A DNA stretch of 64,000 bases from UTCHB3 sp964371075 (GCA_964371075.1 CAYJKN010000005.1:124001-188000), one strand, 5' to 3'; counted from the stretch's first letter, positions 27,257 through 35,436 are shown. Notes: generated by a model from the sequence alone, not told the origin. Program-made: numbers and translations.

Positions 27257-28912
27257 CTATTTCAAAAGAAGCATTTTTTTGGTGCTCTGGAAGTTACTTG
27301 AACCGTCAGCAGAAATTGCTTTTAATGTATAGAAATAGATTCCTGAAGTTAATTCTGAAGCATTAAAACTAACTTCATTATATCCTGCTGAAATTGTATT
27401 ATTAACCAATTCTTTAACCATCTGTCCTGTTGCGTTATATACGACCAAACTAACTTTGCTTTCGCTTGGAAGGTTAAACGATATCATGGTTGAAGGATTA
27501 AATGGATTTGGATAATTCTGACCAAGGTCAAACGATGTTGGAACTACATTAACTTCAACGGTATTTGAATAGGAGGAAGTACCATCAAAATCAACTTGTT
27601 TTAATCTGTATGAATATTTACCTGATTGTGTGGCATCAGCATAAGTGTAATTTGAAGTTCCGGTGGTGGTTCCGTTACCGTCAACAAAGCCTATGGTAGC
27701 GAATTCTGAATTATTGGAACTTCTCTGAACTTCAAAACCTTTATTATTGGTCTCCGTTGCAGTTGCCCAGTTAAGATTTACTACATTGTTGGTTACTGAA
27801 GCGTTGAAGGATACAAATTCTACAGGAACAACATCTGCGCCAAACTTAACATCATCAAAATAATAAGTTCTTTCACCTGCAACGGCACCGGTAACTCCAA
27901 AATTGAAGAATATCGATACTTTGTTCAGGTTATGAGAAAGGTTTAATCCACCTGTGCCGGGAGCGGCAACACCAAAATCAAACACCAGTGTCTGCCAGGT
28001 ATTTGCCACAGCATAGGTAATTTCTGTTTCTGCATTATTTCCGCCATTGAGGTAATCTTCAGCTTTTAAACGAATTTGAATTGGAGCATGAGGTGCCCAA
28101 ACTCTTACATTCATTCTTTTTTCCAGTTCTGTAAAAGGAACCTTTGATGAAAATCCTGTTTGCTGTCCACCGGCAGTTGCTGTGATGGTTGTGCCTGCCC
28201 AGAGTTCAGCTGTTGCTGATTTGATTACTTTAACTATATTGTTTGAAGCATTGTTTGGATCAACTATAATGGAAGAAGCGTCTGCTCCACCAAATCCAAC
28301 CACACCGTAATTTACCGTAGGATCGTCAAAAGTTACAGGCAAGTTCATCTGGGTTAATGTTGGTCCACCGCCACCGGCAACAAGTCTGATGTCGTCAAAC
28401 AAAAATGTCCAGTTTGCACCACCGGCACCAACTGTTCCATTGTCAAAAATGATAACGATTTTGCTGTAAGTGTTGGCAGTGTTAATGGCTGAGAAATCGA
28501 AGGTATATTCTTCCCAGGCATTGGCGACGGTGCCAGTGTCAGAAGTCTCAAAAAAGATACCGCCAGCTGTTTCATTTTCAACTTTAAGAAGCATTCTGGC
28601 TCCAATTCTTGGTGAAAATACTTTCACTTTGAATATTTTATTTGTTGAAAAGTCCATGGGACCTGCCATAGCTATCCACGCGCCACCCCATGGGTCACCG
28701 GCGTTTTTTATCATCTGGCCAACAAATGCACTGGTGTTAATCCCGTTTATCTGTGGGTTAGCGATTCTGGAGGCTTCTCCACCACTAAAGTTAGTGAAAG
28801 TATAGTTGAGGGTGCCATTCTCAAAATCAAAAGGAAGTACAGGTTGCTGTGCTAACAGCGAACTGAAGGAAAATAGGGCAAACACGAAAAAAAGTAATGA
28901 TTTGTGTCTCAT
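27257..28912 (-). CDS. Secreted protein with two jelly-roll-like domains and type IX sorting domain
   Basis: 551 residues from ATG 28912, which has a GGAG ribosome-binding site 9 bases upstream; an upstream TTG adds a non-signal tail and is rejected. A signal peptide ends near SLLAQ. Two related beta-sandwich domains follow (about 25-175 and 190-355), each with a start like PFDFENGTLNY or PVTFDDPTVNY and an end with (Y/L)FDD(I/V), typical of carbohydrate-binding-like modules. A linker VEFVSFNASVTNN and a type IX sorting domain (about 460-551: LGQNYPNPFNPSTMISF, VYNATGQMVKELVN, SGIYFYTL) complete it. No catalytic domain is visible, so it is probably a surface glycan-binding protein. Confidence 0.8.
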   Translation of the reverse strand: MRHKSLLFFVFALFSFSSLLAQQPVLPFDFENGTLNYTFTNFSGGEASRIANPQINGINTSAFVGQMIKNAGDPWGGAWIAMAGPMDFSTNKIFKVKVFSPRIGARMLLKVENETAGGIFFETSDTGTVANAWEEYTFDFSAINTANTYSKIVIIFDNGTVGAGGANWTFLFDDIRLVAGGGGPTLTQMNLPVTFDDPTVNYGVVGFGGADASSIIVDPNNASNNIVKVIKSATAELWAGTTITATAGGQQTGFSSKVPFTELEKRMNVRVWAPHAPIQIRLKAEDYLNGGNNAETEITYAVANTWQTLVFDFGVAAPGTGGLNLSHNLNKVSIFFNFGVTGAVAGERTYYFDDVKFGADVVPVEFVSFNASVTNNVVNLNWATATETNNKGFEVQRSSNNSEFATIGFVDGNGTTTGTSNYTYADATQSGKYSYRLKQVDFDGTSSYSNTVEVNVVPTSFDLGQNYPNPFNPSTMISFNLPSESKVSLVVYNATGQMVKELVNNTISAGYNEVSFNASELTSGIYFYTLKAISADGSSNFQSTKKMLLLK

Positions 28913-29177
28913 TGTATCTCCGAAGTGATTAAAAAGTTTTTTGAATGTGCATAATGCTTTCTGGTTAATAAAGTACAATAATCATACCATAATTTTTTAC
29001 CTCATTTTGCCCTTGTTTTAACCTTTTTTTGATGATTGTTTATTTCAGAGTAAAAAGACCGTTATTAAAATAATAACGGGTTTATATCTGTTTAATAAGT
29101 TTGTTAGAGATTTCACTACATTTTTTGAACCTGTGGCAATCTATTGTTGTTAAATTAAAAACAACAAAAGGATATAT

Positions 29178-30011
29178 ATGAAGAAGATGTTATCAACAAT
29201 GTTTCTCGCTTTAATCGTTTCCGCCATGTCACTTTACGCTCAGGCTCCTGCGGTTCCTGCAGCTTCACCCCTTGGTTCCGTTTATCAGGTTGTGGGAATA
29301 AGTGAAGTAACTGTAAAATATTCTCGTCCCTCTGTAAAAGGAAGACAAATTTTTGGCGGACTTCTCCCCTACGATCAGGTTTGGAGAACGGGAGCAAATT
29401 CAAGCACCACAATTACTTTAACACATGATGCATCAGTTGGTGGTGTTAAGGTTCCGGCAGGTACCTATGGTGTGTTCACAATACCCGGAGTAAAAGAGTG
29501 GACAGTTATCCTTTCAAAAGACAACAACCTTTGGGGTTCAGATGCCTACAACAAGGTAAATGATGCTGCAAGATTTACCGTGGTTCCTGAAAAAGTAAAT
29601 AATGTTGAATTACTGACATTTAATTTTGAAACAGTTGACAGTGAAAAGACCAGATTAACCATCTCATGGGCAGATGTAAAAATTGGATTTGACATCGTTT
29701 TCGAAAGTCACAAAAATATCCTCAACAAGTTGAAAGCCGATGTAAGCTGGAGCCCGTCATTCCGTGGGGCTGACTACATCCTGAAATCCGGCAAAGATTT
29801 TGAATTGGGAATGAAATACATCGATATTTCCATCCTGATCGATGAAAACTACAATAACTTAAAAGTAAAAGCCCAATTACTGGAAAAAACCGGCAAAAAA
29901 GCAGAAGCCATCTCAACCATGCAGAAAGCCCTCGCCAAAGCCGCAGAGATGAAAAATCCACCATTTGACCTCGAAACAATGAAAAAACTCCTGGAAGACT
30001 GGAAAAAATAA
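29178..30011 (+). CDS. Secreted DUF2911-family protein
   Basis: 277 residues with a signal peptide ending near SLYAQA. The first about 170 residues match DUF2911 (VTVKYSRPSVKGRQIFGGL, VWRTGANSSTTIT, VPAGTYGVFTIPG, WGSDAYN), a family common in Bacteroidota with no known activity. The last about 90 residues form a helical TPR-like tail (VKAQLLEKTGKKAEAISTMQ). ATG 29178 has a good AAAGGA site. Probably periplasmic. It stands alone; the 265 bp upstream are AT-rich with no other gene. Confidence 0.88.
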   Translation: MKKMLSTMFLALIVSAMSLYAQAPAVPAASPLGSVYQVVGISEVTVKYSRPSVKGRQIFGGLLPYDQVWRTGANSSTTITLTHDASVGGVKVPAGTYGVFTIPGVKEWTVILSKDNNLWGSDAYNKVNDAARFTVVPEKVNNVELLTFNFETVDSEKTRLTISWADVKIGFDIVFESHKNILNKLKADVSWSPSFRGADYILKSGKDFELGMKYIDISILIDENYNNLKVKAQLLEKTGKKAEAISTMQKALAKAAEMKNPPFDLETMKKLLEDWKK

Positions 30012-30030
30012 GAGATAATTTTAAATATTT

Positions 30031-30062
30031 CTCCATGCTGAATTATTGTTTTCAGCATGGAG
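30031..30062 (+). terminator. Hairpin after the DUF2911 gene
   Basis: Perfect 12-bp stem CTCCATGCTGAA (30031-30042) with TTCAGCATGGAG (30051-30062), loop of 8. No strong T run follows on the plus strand, so it may instead mainly stabilise the mRNA end. Confidence 0.6.
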
Positions 30063-30164
30063 TGTGATATTGTTAGTTAAGAGGTATTTAATCACCAATT
30101 GGTAAGTAAATTTCGATGGGTTATAAAGTGATCATCTAAGAGTGAAAACAATTTTGCTGTGGCC

Positions 30165-30220
30165 TTAAAATGAAAAAAGCCCAAATAAATTTGAGCTTTT
30201 TTAGCGGGACCGACGAGACT
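30165..30220 (-). repeat. Terminator plus tRNA-Asp 3'-end repeat, left copy
   Basis: Near-identical (one indel, one change) to 30505-30559. On the minus strand it reads the last 18 bases of the tRNA-Asp 3' end and trailing bases (AGTCTCGTCGGTCCCGCT), then a terminator hairpin AAAAAAGCTCAAAT / ATTTGGGCTTTTTT that is fully paired if one G-U is allowed. Upstream of it on the minus strand, 30221-30255 is a degraded version of the rest of the tRNA 3' half and overlaps the end of the GIY-YIG gene. Confidence 0.85.
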
Positions 30221-30226
30221 TCCCGA

Positions 30227-30487
30227 TCATTCGGGACGACTTCCTGAGTGACCGGTCAGATCCATAATATATCTTCTGCTTTTCATCTTCTTAATTTGTG
30301 CCTCCCTTTTCATGGCTTCTCCTTTTGTGGGAAACTCCTCGGAGTATATTAATTCCCAGTCATTTGTTTGAGAAGTAAACCTGGTACTTCCCAATAGATG
30401 ATTTTGAAGTCTGATTTCCAAGTTTGATGTATGTCCTATATAGTAACGATCAATTGAACGCGAATAGAGAATGTATGCAAAAAACAT
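30227..30487 (-). CDS. Small GIY-YIG nuclease-domain protein
   Basis: 86 residues from ATG 30487 (a TTG three codons earlier is rejected). The single GIY-YIG domain is complete at the front: YILYSRS, then RYYIGHTSN with the Arg of LEIRLQNH, and the helix AMKREAQIKKMK. This family (UPF0213-like) has metal-dependent nuclease folds related to homing endonucleases and UvrC. The last residues, LTGHSGSRPE, are encoded by DNA that resembles the 3' half of tRNA-Asp. The gene lies exactly between two copies of a tRNA-Asp-end/terminator repeat. Cellular role unknown; a mobile, tRNA-targeting gene is my inference. Confidence 0.85.
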   Translation of the reverse strand: MFFAYILYSRSIDRYYIGHTSNLEIRLQNHLLGSTRFTSQTNDWELIYSEEFPTKGEAMKREAQIKKMKSRRYIMDLTGHSGSRPE

Positions 30488-30504
30488 ATACCACAACTAT
30501 TTGT

Positions 30505-30559
30505 TTAAAATGAAAAAAGCCCAAATTATTTGAGCTTTTTTAGCGGGACCGACGAGACT
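30505..30559 (-). repeat. Terminator plus tRNA-Asp 3'-end repeat, right copy
   Basis: Second copy of the 55-bp repeat. Here the tRNA part continues intact as far as the anticodon loop (to 30585). The hairpin would terminate minus-strand transcripts coming from the tRNA. Confidence 0.85.
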
Positions 30560-30585
30560 CGAACTCGCGACCTCCTGCGTGACAG
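30544..30585 (-). other. Left prophage attachment site: orphan 3' half of tRNA-Asp(GUC)
   Basis: On the minus strand the sequence starts in the anticodon loop CTGTCAC (anticodon GTC), continues with stem GCAGG, variable loop, T stem GCGAG, loop TTCGAGT, stem CTCGT, acceptor strand CGGTCCC and discriminator G. The 5' half is missing: beyond 30585 the sequence changes to AT-rich DNA leading to the integrase. This is the arrangement left at the distal end when a tyrosine integrase inserts into a tRNA gene; the intact tRNA should be rebuilt at the other end, beyond 64,000. Confidence 0.85.
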
Positions 30586-30669
30586 TTAGATTAATTGTTT
30601 AAGGACGCCAAAAATGAGGCTTTTTTGAATTTTTTATTCATTAGTTGGGCTTGTTTTGAATAGTCTCTG

Positions 30670-31920
30670 TTATACTTCTGTTATACCGTTTTCGTTTTCA
30701 ATTGCATTTCTGAGAAGTCTGCTATGCTTCATCTCTTCATCAAGCACTTGCCTAACTAATTCGACATTGAACCTTACATAATTCTTCTCAGTCACTTTGA
30801 CATTGCTGTGATCCAAAAGTTTCTGAACTCGATAAATATCAAATTTCAAATTGTTGACCAGGTACGATGCCGTAGTGCTTCTGATCTGTTTGAGAGTATA
30901 GCGTTTCCTGATATGTTTCACTGCGACCATTGTACCCATTGCGCGCCTCCAGAATGTGAGTGGCTCCGCATATTGTAAGCGGTTTAATGCGAAGTGGCTA
31001 AAAACTCGACCAACATCGCCTTGGTTAATCTTCATCTCATTGTGAAGAAGATCTTCTAACTCACCATAGAGAGGAAAGAGGTAGTAACCTTTCTGCTTTC
31101 GTTGTCCGGTCTTAACATTCATTATCCGTATCGACTTCCCTTCAAAGTCGATATCCTCTTTCAACTGTTCCATCGCACTGGATACACGACAACCGGTGAG
31201 AAACAGAAATCGCACCAGAAAATAGGAGTTCGGGTAATTTTTGTTCTGCTTAAAGAAACTGATAATTTTCCACATATCATCGAGGGGAATTGGCTCGGGG
31301 TCTTTGTGCTCCACTCTGACATCCTCAAATATTTGTTCACGGGTGTATTTTTGGGTAAGAAAGTAATTCCAAAGAGATTTCAAGCATCTAACATAAATAC
31401 TTCGGCTTGTAGTACTCATTCTTTTTGCAGAGTCTGGCCCGATACGAATTGCATCAAAGTGTTGAAGAAGCTTATTAAAATCTTCAGAGTTATAGGTTAT
31501 TATTTCTCTATCTCCGCAAGCAGTAATGAAGTGATCCACTGCGTTGTTGTAAGTTAGTATTGTTTTTTGCTTTAGCTCGTCTTTCTTACCTGGAACACTT
31601 CGAAGTGTTTTGAACTGTTTATATGCTTCCGTCAAAGTTGGAGTTACAGCAAGTCTTACTCCTTTCTGTATGGAGATATAAATGTCGTTTAGTCCTTTAC
31701 GAAAAGCTTCAGCAAAGATTCGGACTTCAGGAGTTCCTTTTAGAACTGTACGGGTATTTTGAAGTGCAGCTTCCTCGATCCTTCGCCGATCTGTACTTGA
31801 TATCTCAATTTTCGTGCAGATAGACTTGGATTTTTTCTTAGGGTCTGGCTCCAGTTTGTCATAATATCGTAACCAGTAAAAAGGACTCCTCTTTTGTATA
31901 TAGAGTCCTCGAACCTTCAT
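30670..31920 (-). CDS. int: Phage tyrosine integrase
   Basis: 416 residues. An N-terminal arm-binding part is followed by a SAM-like core-binding domain (about 95-200) and the catalytic domain (about 210-405). Catalytic residues: R245 in TGCRVSSA, R347 in LKQIRSTTAS (with K344 where most relatives have His), H371 in LLDHSNV and nucleophile Y381. It integrates and excises the prophage at the tRNA-Asp half-site 85 bp from its stop codon. The ATG at 31920 overlaps the stop of the small upstream gene. Transcription runs toward the attachment site. Confidence 0.93.
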   Translation of the reverse strand: MKVRGLYIQKRSPFYWLRYYDKLEPDPKKKSKSICTKIEISSTDRRRIEEAALQNTRTVLKGTPEVRIFAEAFRKGLNDIYISIQKGVRLAVTPTLTEAYKQFKTLRSVPGKKDELKQKTILTYNNAVDHFITACGDREIITYNSEDFNKLLQHFDAIRIGPDSAKRMSTTSRSIYVRCLKSLWNYFLTQKYTREQIFEDVRVEHKDPEPIPLDDMWKIISFFKQNKNYPNSYFLVRFLFLTGCRVSSAMEQLKEDIDFEGKSIRIMNVKTGQRKQKGYYLFPLYGELEDLLHNEMKINQGDVGRVFSHFALNRLQYAEPLTFWRRAMGTMVAVKHIRKRYTLKQIRSTTASYLVNNLKFDIYRVQKLLDHSNVKVTEKNYVRFNVELVRQVLDEEMKHSRLLRNAIENENGITEV

Positions 31921-32129
31921 TTTCGACTTCGATTGGGCATGAATTGCAGGTTATCGAGTTTAGAGCTTTCAATCGCGATTTGCTCATCTAACTCTTTAAG
32001 TAATTCGATAAGTTCTTCAAGTGTTATAACTTCACCATCTACATCAACAGCACCGCCGAGTTTTTTGGCAATGTCGATCATTGTGCGTATTTTTTCGCGT
32101 TGAATCCTGAGTTCTTTTGGGTTCATCAT
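31917..32129 (-). CDS. Small charged helical protein upstream of integrase
   Basis: 70 residues, ATG 32129 with an AAAGGAA site. Not recognised. Mostly helical and charged (EELIELLKELDEQIA), with a C-terminal basic tail. It overlaps the integrase start by 4 bases, so it is co-translated with it. By position it could be an excisionase-like or integrase-regulating partner, but it lacks a clear winged-helix pattern, so no function is assigned. Confidence 0.7.
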   Translation of the reverse strand: MMNPKELRIQREKIRTMIDIAKKLGGAVDVDGEVITLEELIELLKELDEQIAIESSKLDNLQFMPNRSRK

Positions 32130-32166
32130 TGTCGATTCCTTTTGTTAGGGAATGGTTAGTAGTTTG

Positions 32167-32204
32167 CCCCCGTTTTGATTTGGCCGTCTGAGCGGGGGTT
32201 TTTT
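32167..32204 (+). terminator. Plus-strand intrinsic terminator without a plus-strand gene
   Basis: CCCCCG (32167-32172) pairs with CGGGGG (32193-32198), followed by six T (32199-32204). Polarity is clearly plus, yet the genes on both sides are on the minus strand. On the minus strand no T run follows. Confidence 0.7.
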
Positions 32205-32894
32205 CTATCTAAGCTTTTCCAAATGTTCTTTTGCTTTAGCCTTTAAATCTTCAAGAACAGATAAATACTGGTTTATTACGAGGCTATCTTTCCAATATGA
32301 CTTAATTATATCATCTTCTTTGTATCCTTTTGGCAAAGGATTTAAGATGAAGATTTCTTTAAACTGTTTAATTTTATCATAGACTTCCTCATCATAAACA
32401 TCAGTCCTAACAGACAATTTATCCAAGAAATTCAACAACTCTATTCTGCTGAGCGAATCTGTGATAAACAATGGGAGTCTTGCTACTTCGAGAATTTCAG
32501 AAGGTTCTAAGGATTTAAATTGTGAGTAAACAACATTGCCATTTTCATCCACTCCAGTCACAATTGATACTGTTGTCAATCCTACTTCATACACAGACTT
32601 TTGGAGTACATCAGCATAATTTGCTATTTCCTGATAATACTTCCATTTTTCCAGATACAATGCAAAATTTTCTTGATCGTTTGCGAGTGACTTTGAGACT
32701 ATATATGTTGTAAAGGCTGATGAAATTGATGTGACTAATGCCACAATCACTACACCCTTAAAATTATTGAAGTAAGAATTCCCTTCTCCCCGAATGACAG
32801 GATTTCTATTTCTTGCATAATTCCTTCGATTTCTATTCCATTTAAAACTTTTTGTTAATTTTAGTACTATATTAGATGGAGAATGTTTATCCAT
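32205..32894 (-). CDS. Prophage membrane-anchored protein of unknown function
   Basis: About 229 residues from ATG 32894, chosen over GTG 32903 because AAGGTG lies 6 bases upstream. A basic N-terminal stretch (about 15-35) precedes one membrane helix (VVIVALVTSISSAFTTYIV, about 48-66), then a soluble, mostly helical domain of about 150 residues. Not recognised. It lies between integrase and immunity genes, on the lysogeny-expressed strand, a usual place for genes that benefit the host, such as superinfection exclusion. That role is inference only. Confidence 0.7.
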   Translation of the reverse strand: MDKHSPSNIVLKLTKSFKWNRNRRNYARNRNPVIRGEGNSYFNNFKGVVIVALVTSISSAFTTYIVSKSLANDQENFALYLEKWKYYQEIANYADVLQKSVYEVGLTTVSIVTGVDENGNVVYSQFKSLEPSEILEVARLPLFITDSLSRIELLNFLDKLSVRTDVYDEEVYDKIKQFKEIFILNPLPKGYKEDDIIKSYWKDSLVINQYLSVLEDLKAKAKEHLEKLR

Positions 32895-33044
32895 AGAAAT
32901 CACCTTGTTGTTTGACAGAACTTCTTTTTACATTAGGAATTTAGTGGAGCATTATGGTCGTATATCCTTGGGAAGTTTTCAAATTTTTTCGCTAGTATAA
33001 TCATCTTTTATCCATCAATTTCCGTTTGTAAACTCTTCAACCTG

Positions 33045-33506
33045 TTATTTTCTGCGTTTAATTGCAACCCCATAAGCATGGGGAATGCTCAGTTCATAAG
33101 TACCTACCATCATTGTCTCATTTATCACTTTAAATCTCATTATTCCATCTGCATGCAGATCCAAGGCAGTTCTATGCATATAACTAATTAAGCTATCTGT
33201 ATTAATTGTTTTAACCCGGTAGAAATCCCCTTTGTCCGCTATATAGTAATATCGAGTTCCGTCCTTCAGCTTTGTATTTAGGAGTGTTGGATTATACATA
33301 TCTTTAACAATTTCGGGTTTGACAGTACAGTCAAGGATTCCAACTACATCATACTCTCCTCGATACTCCTCAGGTGTAATCACAAAACCTTGATCGACAT
33401 ATTTATTAAAATTGTACCCATACGCGATATACTCTTCTTTTGAATCAGGTATTGATGTACATCCAATTAAAAACAAGCTTAAGCCAAAGACCGCTAATGT
33501 TCTCAT
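33045..33506 (-). CDS. Prophage-encoded lipoprotein
   Basis: 153 residues from ATG 33506, where a clean lipoprotein signal begins: MRTLAVFGLSLFLIGC with lipobox LIGC; an upstream TTG would hide it behind ten residues. The mature part (STEK-rich start, then VVGILDCTVKPEIVK and ADGIMRFKV) resembles small periplasmic lipoproteins of unknown function. It sits beside the repressor on the same strand, so it may be expressed in the lysogen as a conversion or exclusion gene. No specific family recognised. Confidence 0.75.
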   Translation of the reverse strand: MRTLAVFGLSLFLIGCTSIPDSKEEYIAYGYNFNKYVDQGFVITPEEYRGEYDVVGILDCTVKPEIVKDMYNPTLLNTKLKDGTRYYYIADKGDFYRVKTINTDSLISYMHRTALDLHADGIMRFKVINETMMVGTYELSIPHAYGVAIKRRK

Positions 33507-33550
33507 AATATTTCCACTGATTTTTTGATTTGTCAAGATCCGGTACTTAC

Positions 33551-34240
33551 TTATCTCTTCTCTATCAATTTTACCTTATAAATTTTGCAGACATTTTTCC
33601 TCTTTGCTATCGGTTGATGAGCGGAGTTATAAGAAGAAAACAACGCAACTTCTGGATCAAACAAAGCCGGTGTGAACTGTTTAATAGCTCCTCGATTACC
33701 TGGGTCATCGAGAAAGAGCACAAAAACAATATCCCCTTCACGAACCTTTTCAGACCTGCTTATAAGGACATAATCACCCGGGTTTATTAAAGGTGTCATA
33801 GACTCCCCATTTCTTAAATCAACACGAAGCCAGAATGTATCATCAGCTGAATAATCAAGAGGTTTTTCCTCTATGCTCTCTTCGTAATAGGTGTTGACGG
33901 AGCCATTCGAACTTGCAGGTACAAATCCCAGAACCATAGGCCATCTCCTTTTTGCCTCGATCTGTGATCTATGATCAGTTCCTACTTCACCTTCCACATT
34001 AATTGGTAACCGAGAGTAAGCAATATTCTCAGGATCTGAATCATCAATCCGAATTGATAGTGCAGTCTCTAATTTTTTAATAGTTGAAGGATATGGTTTC
34101 TTTGTCTCGCCTGAAACGAGCTTATAAAATGTCACATTGCTAATCCCTGCCATCTTTTCGAGGTCAGGTACGCTTAATCTAAATTCGTTGAGCAAATGCT
34201 CGATAAAAGTTTTCCAATTCATAAGGTCTAAAACTATCAT
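33551..34240 (-). CDS. Phage repressor, HTH plus S24 (LexA/CI-like) domain
   Basis: 229 residues. N-terminal helix-turn-helix (about 20-60: LSVPDLEKMAGISNVTFYKLVSGE) and a C-terminal S24 peptidase-like domain with S147 in GESMTPLINPGDYVLI and K187 in GAIKQF, the Ser-Lys dyad of CI and LexA proteins. It should hold the lytic promoter off in the lysogen. ATG 34240 has AGGAAAG at 11 bases; ATG 34222 is an alternative. I do not see an obvious Ala-Gly or Cys-Gly cleavage site in the linker, so induction by RecA-stimulated self-cleavage is uncertain. Divergent from the Cro-like gene. Confidence 0.92.
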   Translation of the reverse strand: MIVLDLMNWKTFIEHLLNEFRLSVPDLEKMAGISNVTFYKLVSGETKKPYPSTIKKLETALSIRIDDSDPENIAYSRLPINVEGEVGTDHRSQIEAKRRWPMVLGFVPASSNGSVNTYYEESIEEKPLDYSADDTFWLRVDLRNGESMTPLINPGDYVLISRSEKVREGDIVFVLFLDDPGNRGAIKQFTPALFDPEVALFSSYNSAHQPIAKRKNVCKIYKVKLIEKR

Positions 34241-34365
34241 AAAGTTTCAATCTTTCCTATAAAATAGTTGTAAAAAGTTTCAAAATATTTCACATTTTAC
34301 TTGACTTTAATCTAAGAAACTATTAGATTAGCAATAAAGATTTAGAAACTTTTAGAAAAACACAT
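34241..34365. promoter_or_regulatory. Immunity region: divergent promoters with repeated operator half-sites
   Basis: Four copies of GAAACTTT or its complement: AAAGTTTC at 34241-34248 and 34274-34281, GAAACTATT at 34316-34324, GAAACTTTT at 34345-34353. A separate inverted repeat TAATCTA/TAGATTA (34308-34314, 34324-34330) overlaps a possible rightward promoter, TTGACT (34301-34306) 17 bases before TAGATT. The layout is that of a CI/Cro switch. Confidence 0.65.
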
Positions 34366-34623
34366 ATGAACAAGTTAGAATTCAGACTCAAAGACTTTCT
34401 AAGAGACAAGAGAGTCACCACCGCAGAGCTTGCAAAGCTTTTAGGCGTAAGCGGCCCCGGGGTTGTGAAGATGGTCTATCGCGGGTCAATTAAGCTGTCT
34501 GTGCTTCGCAAACTCGAATCCCACTTCGGAGACTGTTCAAAATATCTTCAACCTGAAGAGCAAACTACTGAGTCTGTTATACACCAGCAATTACAGTCGT
34601 CTCTAAAAACAGGACAATTGTAA
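34366..34623 (+). CDS. Cro-like helix-turn-helix protein
   Basis: 85 residues. The helix-turn-helix is VTTAELAKLLGVSGPGVVKMVYRGS (about 17-41, broken across several short helices), followed by a short dimerisation-type region. First gene of the rightward early operon and divergent from the repressor, the position of Cro. It probably competes for the GAAACTTT half-sites. Weak ribosome-binding site. The stop TAA shares its last A with the next start codon. Confidence 0.8.
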   Translation: MNKLEFRLKDFLRDKRVTTAELAKLLGVSGPGVVKMVYRGSIKLSVLRKLESHFGDCSKYLQPEEQTTESVIHQQLQSSLKTGQL

Positions 34624-35033
34624 TGAGCAATGAACAGCAATACATCATTTCAGTAATTAAAGAACATGAGTTGGGACTGACATGGATCGCGCAGAGATTG
34701 GGTCGCAGTTGGGATAAACAAAGAGTGCACCGGGTATTGTGGGAGAACAAGGACTTGACAATCAGTGAGTTCAAAGCTTTTATGCGAGTGTTCGAGAAGC
34801 ACAACTTCAAACTGCCAGAGGATTACAATCAGAGTGTTTTGAACCAAGTCGCTGAGATATCGAAAGAGAGTGCGGAGCTTGTCAGTTCGACGATCGCGGC
34901 TCTGAGCGACTTCCAGCTTTCACCAGCTGAAATAGCAGATGCACTTTTAGACTGTAAGAAAATCGAACAACGACTGAATAAGTTAATCGACATACTGACC
35001 AACCTTAAATCCAAGGGGAGAGGTAATGAATAA
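34623..35033 (+). CDS. Early phage protein, possible DNA-binding regulator
   Basis: 136 residues. The N-terminal part (LGLTWIAQRLGRSWDKQRVHRVL, spread over residues 17-39) resembles a helix-turn-helix of the phage regulator type; the rest is helical. Not assigned to a family. It overlaps the Cro-like gene by one base and the next gene by 8, so the three are co-translated. CII-like or replication-control roles are possible from position alone. Confidence 0.65.
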   Translation: MSNEQQYIISVIKEHELGLTWIAQRLGRSWDKQRVHRVLWENKDLTISEFKAFMRVFEKHNFKLPEDYNQSVLNQVAEISKESAELVSSTIAALSDFQLSPAEIADALLDCKKIEQRLNKLIDILTNLKSKGRGNE

Positions 35034-35436
35034 TCCTTCCGTGATTACATCCGAAATGCTCTGGCAACAGCTTCAAGAATTGAAGAGCCTTTTGCTATCA
35101 GTGACCAAAGATCAGATCGACAACAGCATTCAAGAAGTGAGTGTCAACAAAGCATCTCAATTAATGAAGGTCGGGAATGCTACGGTTTTGGAATTAATCA
35201 AAAGCGGGGAATTAAAAGCAAGAACTTACAAGCGTAATGGCCAGACCAGATATAGAATCCGCATAGCAGATATCCGAAGTTTTCAAGAAATGAAAAAACG
35301 GGAAACCGAATATTTAATGACCGCACAACCAACTACTAATCATCAACTAACAATGCAAGAGGTAAAAGCGAATGCATACGCAAAAGCTGGAATCGACCCT
35401 AAGAAGCCTAAAAGGTCGAGAAGTAATCTACTTTGA
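35026..35436 (+). CDS. MerR/excisionase-type DNA-binding protein
   Basis: 136 residues. The central winged helix (about 36-85) has the pattern VNKASQLMKVGNATVLELIKSG, then ELKARTYKRNGQTRYRI, matching helix_turn_helix_17 domains used by excisionases and by small regulators. A strong GGGGAGAGG site precedes ATG 35026. Its C-terminal basic tail overlaps the next gene by 65 bases in another frame. It could be the excisionase, although it lies far from the integrase. Confidence 0.75.
   Translation: MNNPSVITSEMLWQQLQELKSLLLSVTKDQIDNSIQEVSVNKASQLMKVGNATVLELIKSGELKARTYKRNGQTRYRIRIADIRSFQEMKKRETEYLMTAQPTTNHQLTMQEVKANAYAKAGIDPKKPKRSRSNLL

Noticed and set aside
30165..30559. Two direct repeats as a transposon target-site duplication
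   Set aside because: At 55 bp they are far longer than target duplications and consist of a tRNA end plus terminator, which a tRNA-linked insertion explains better.
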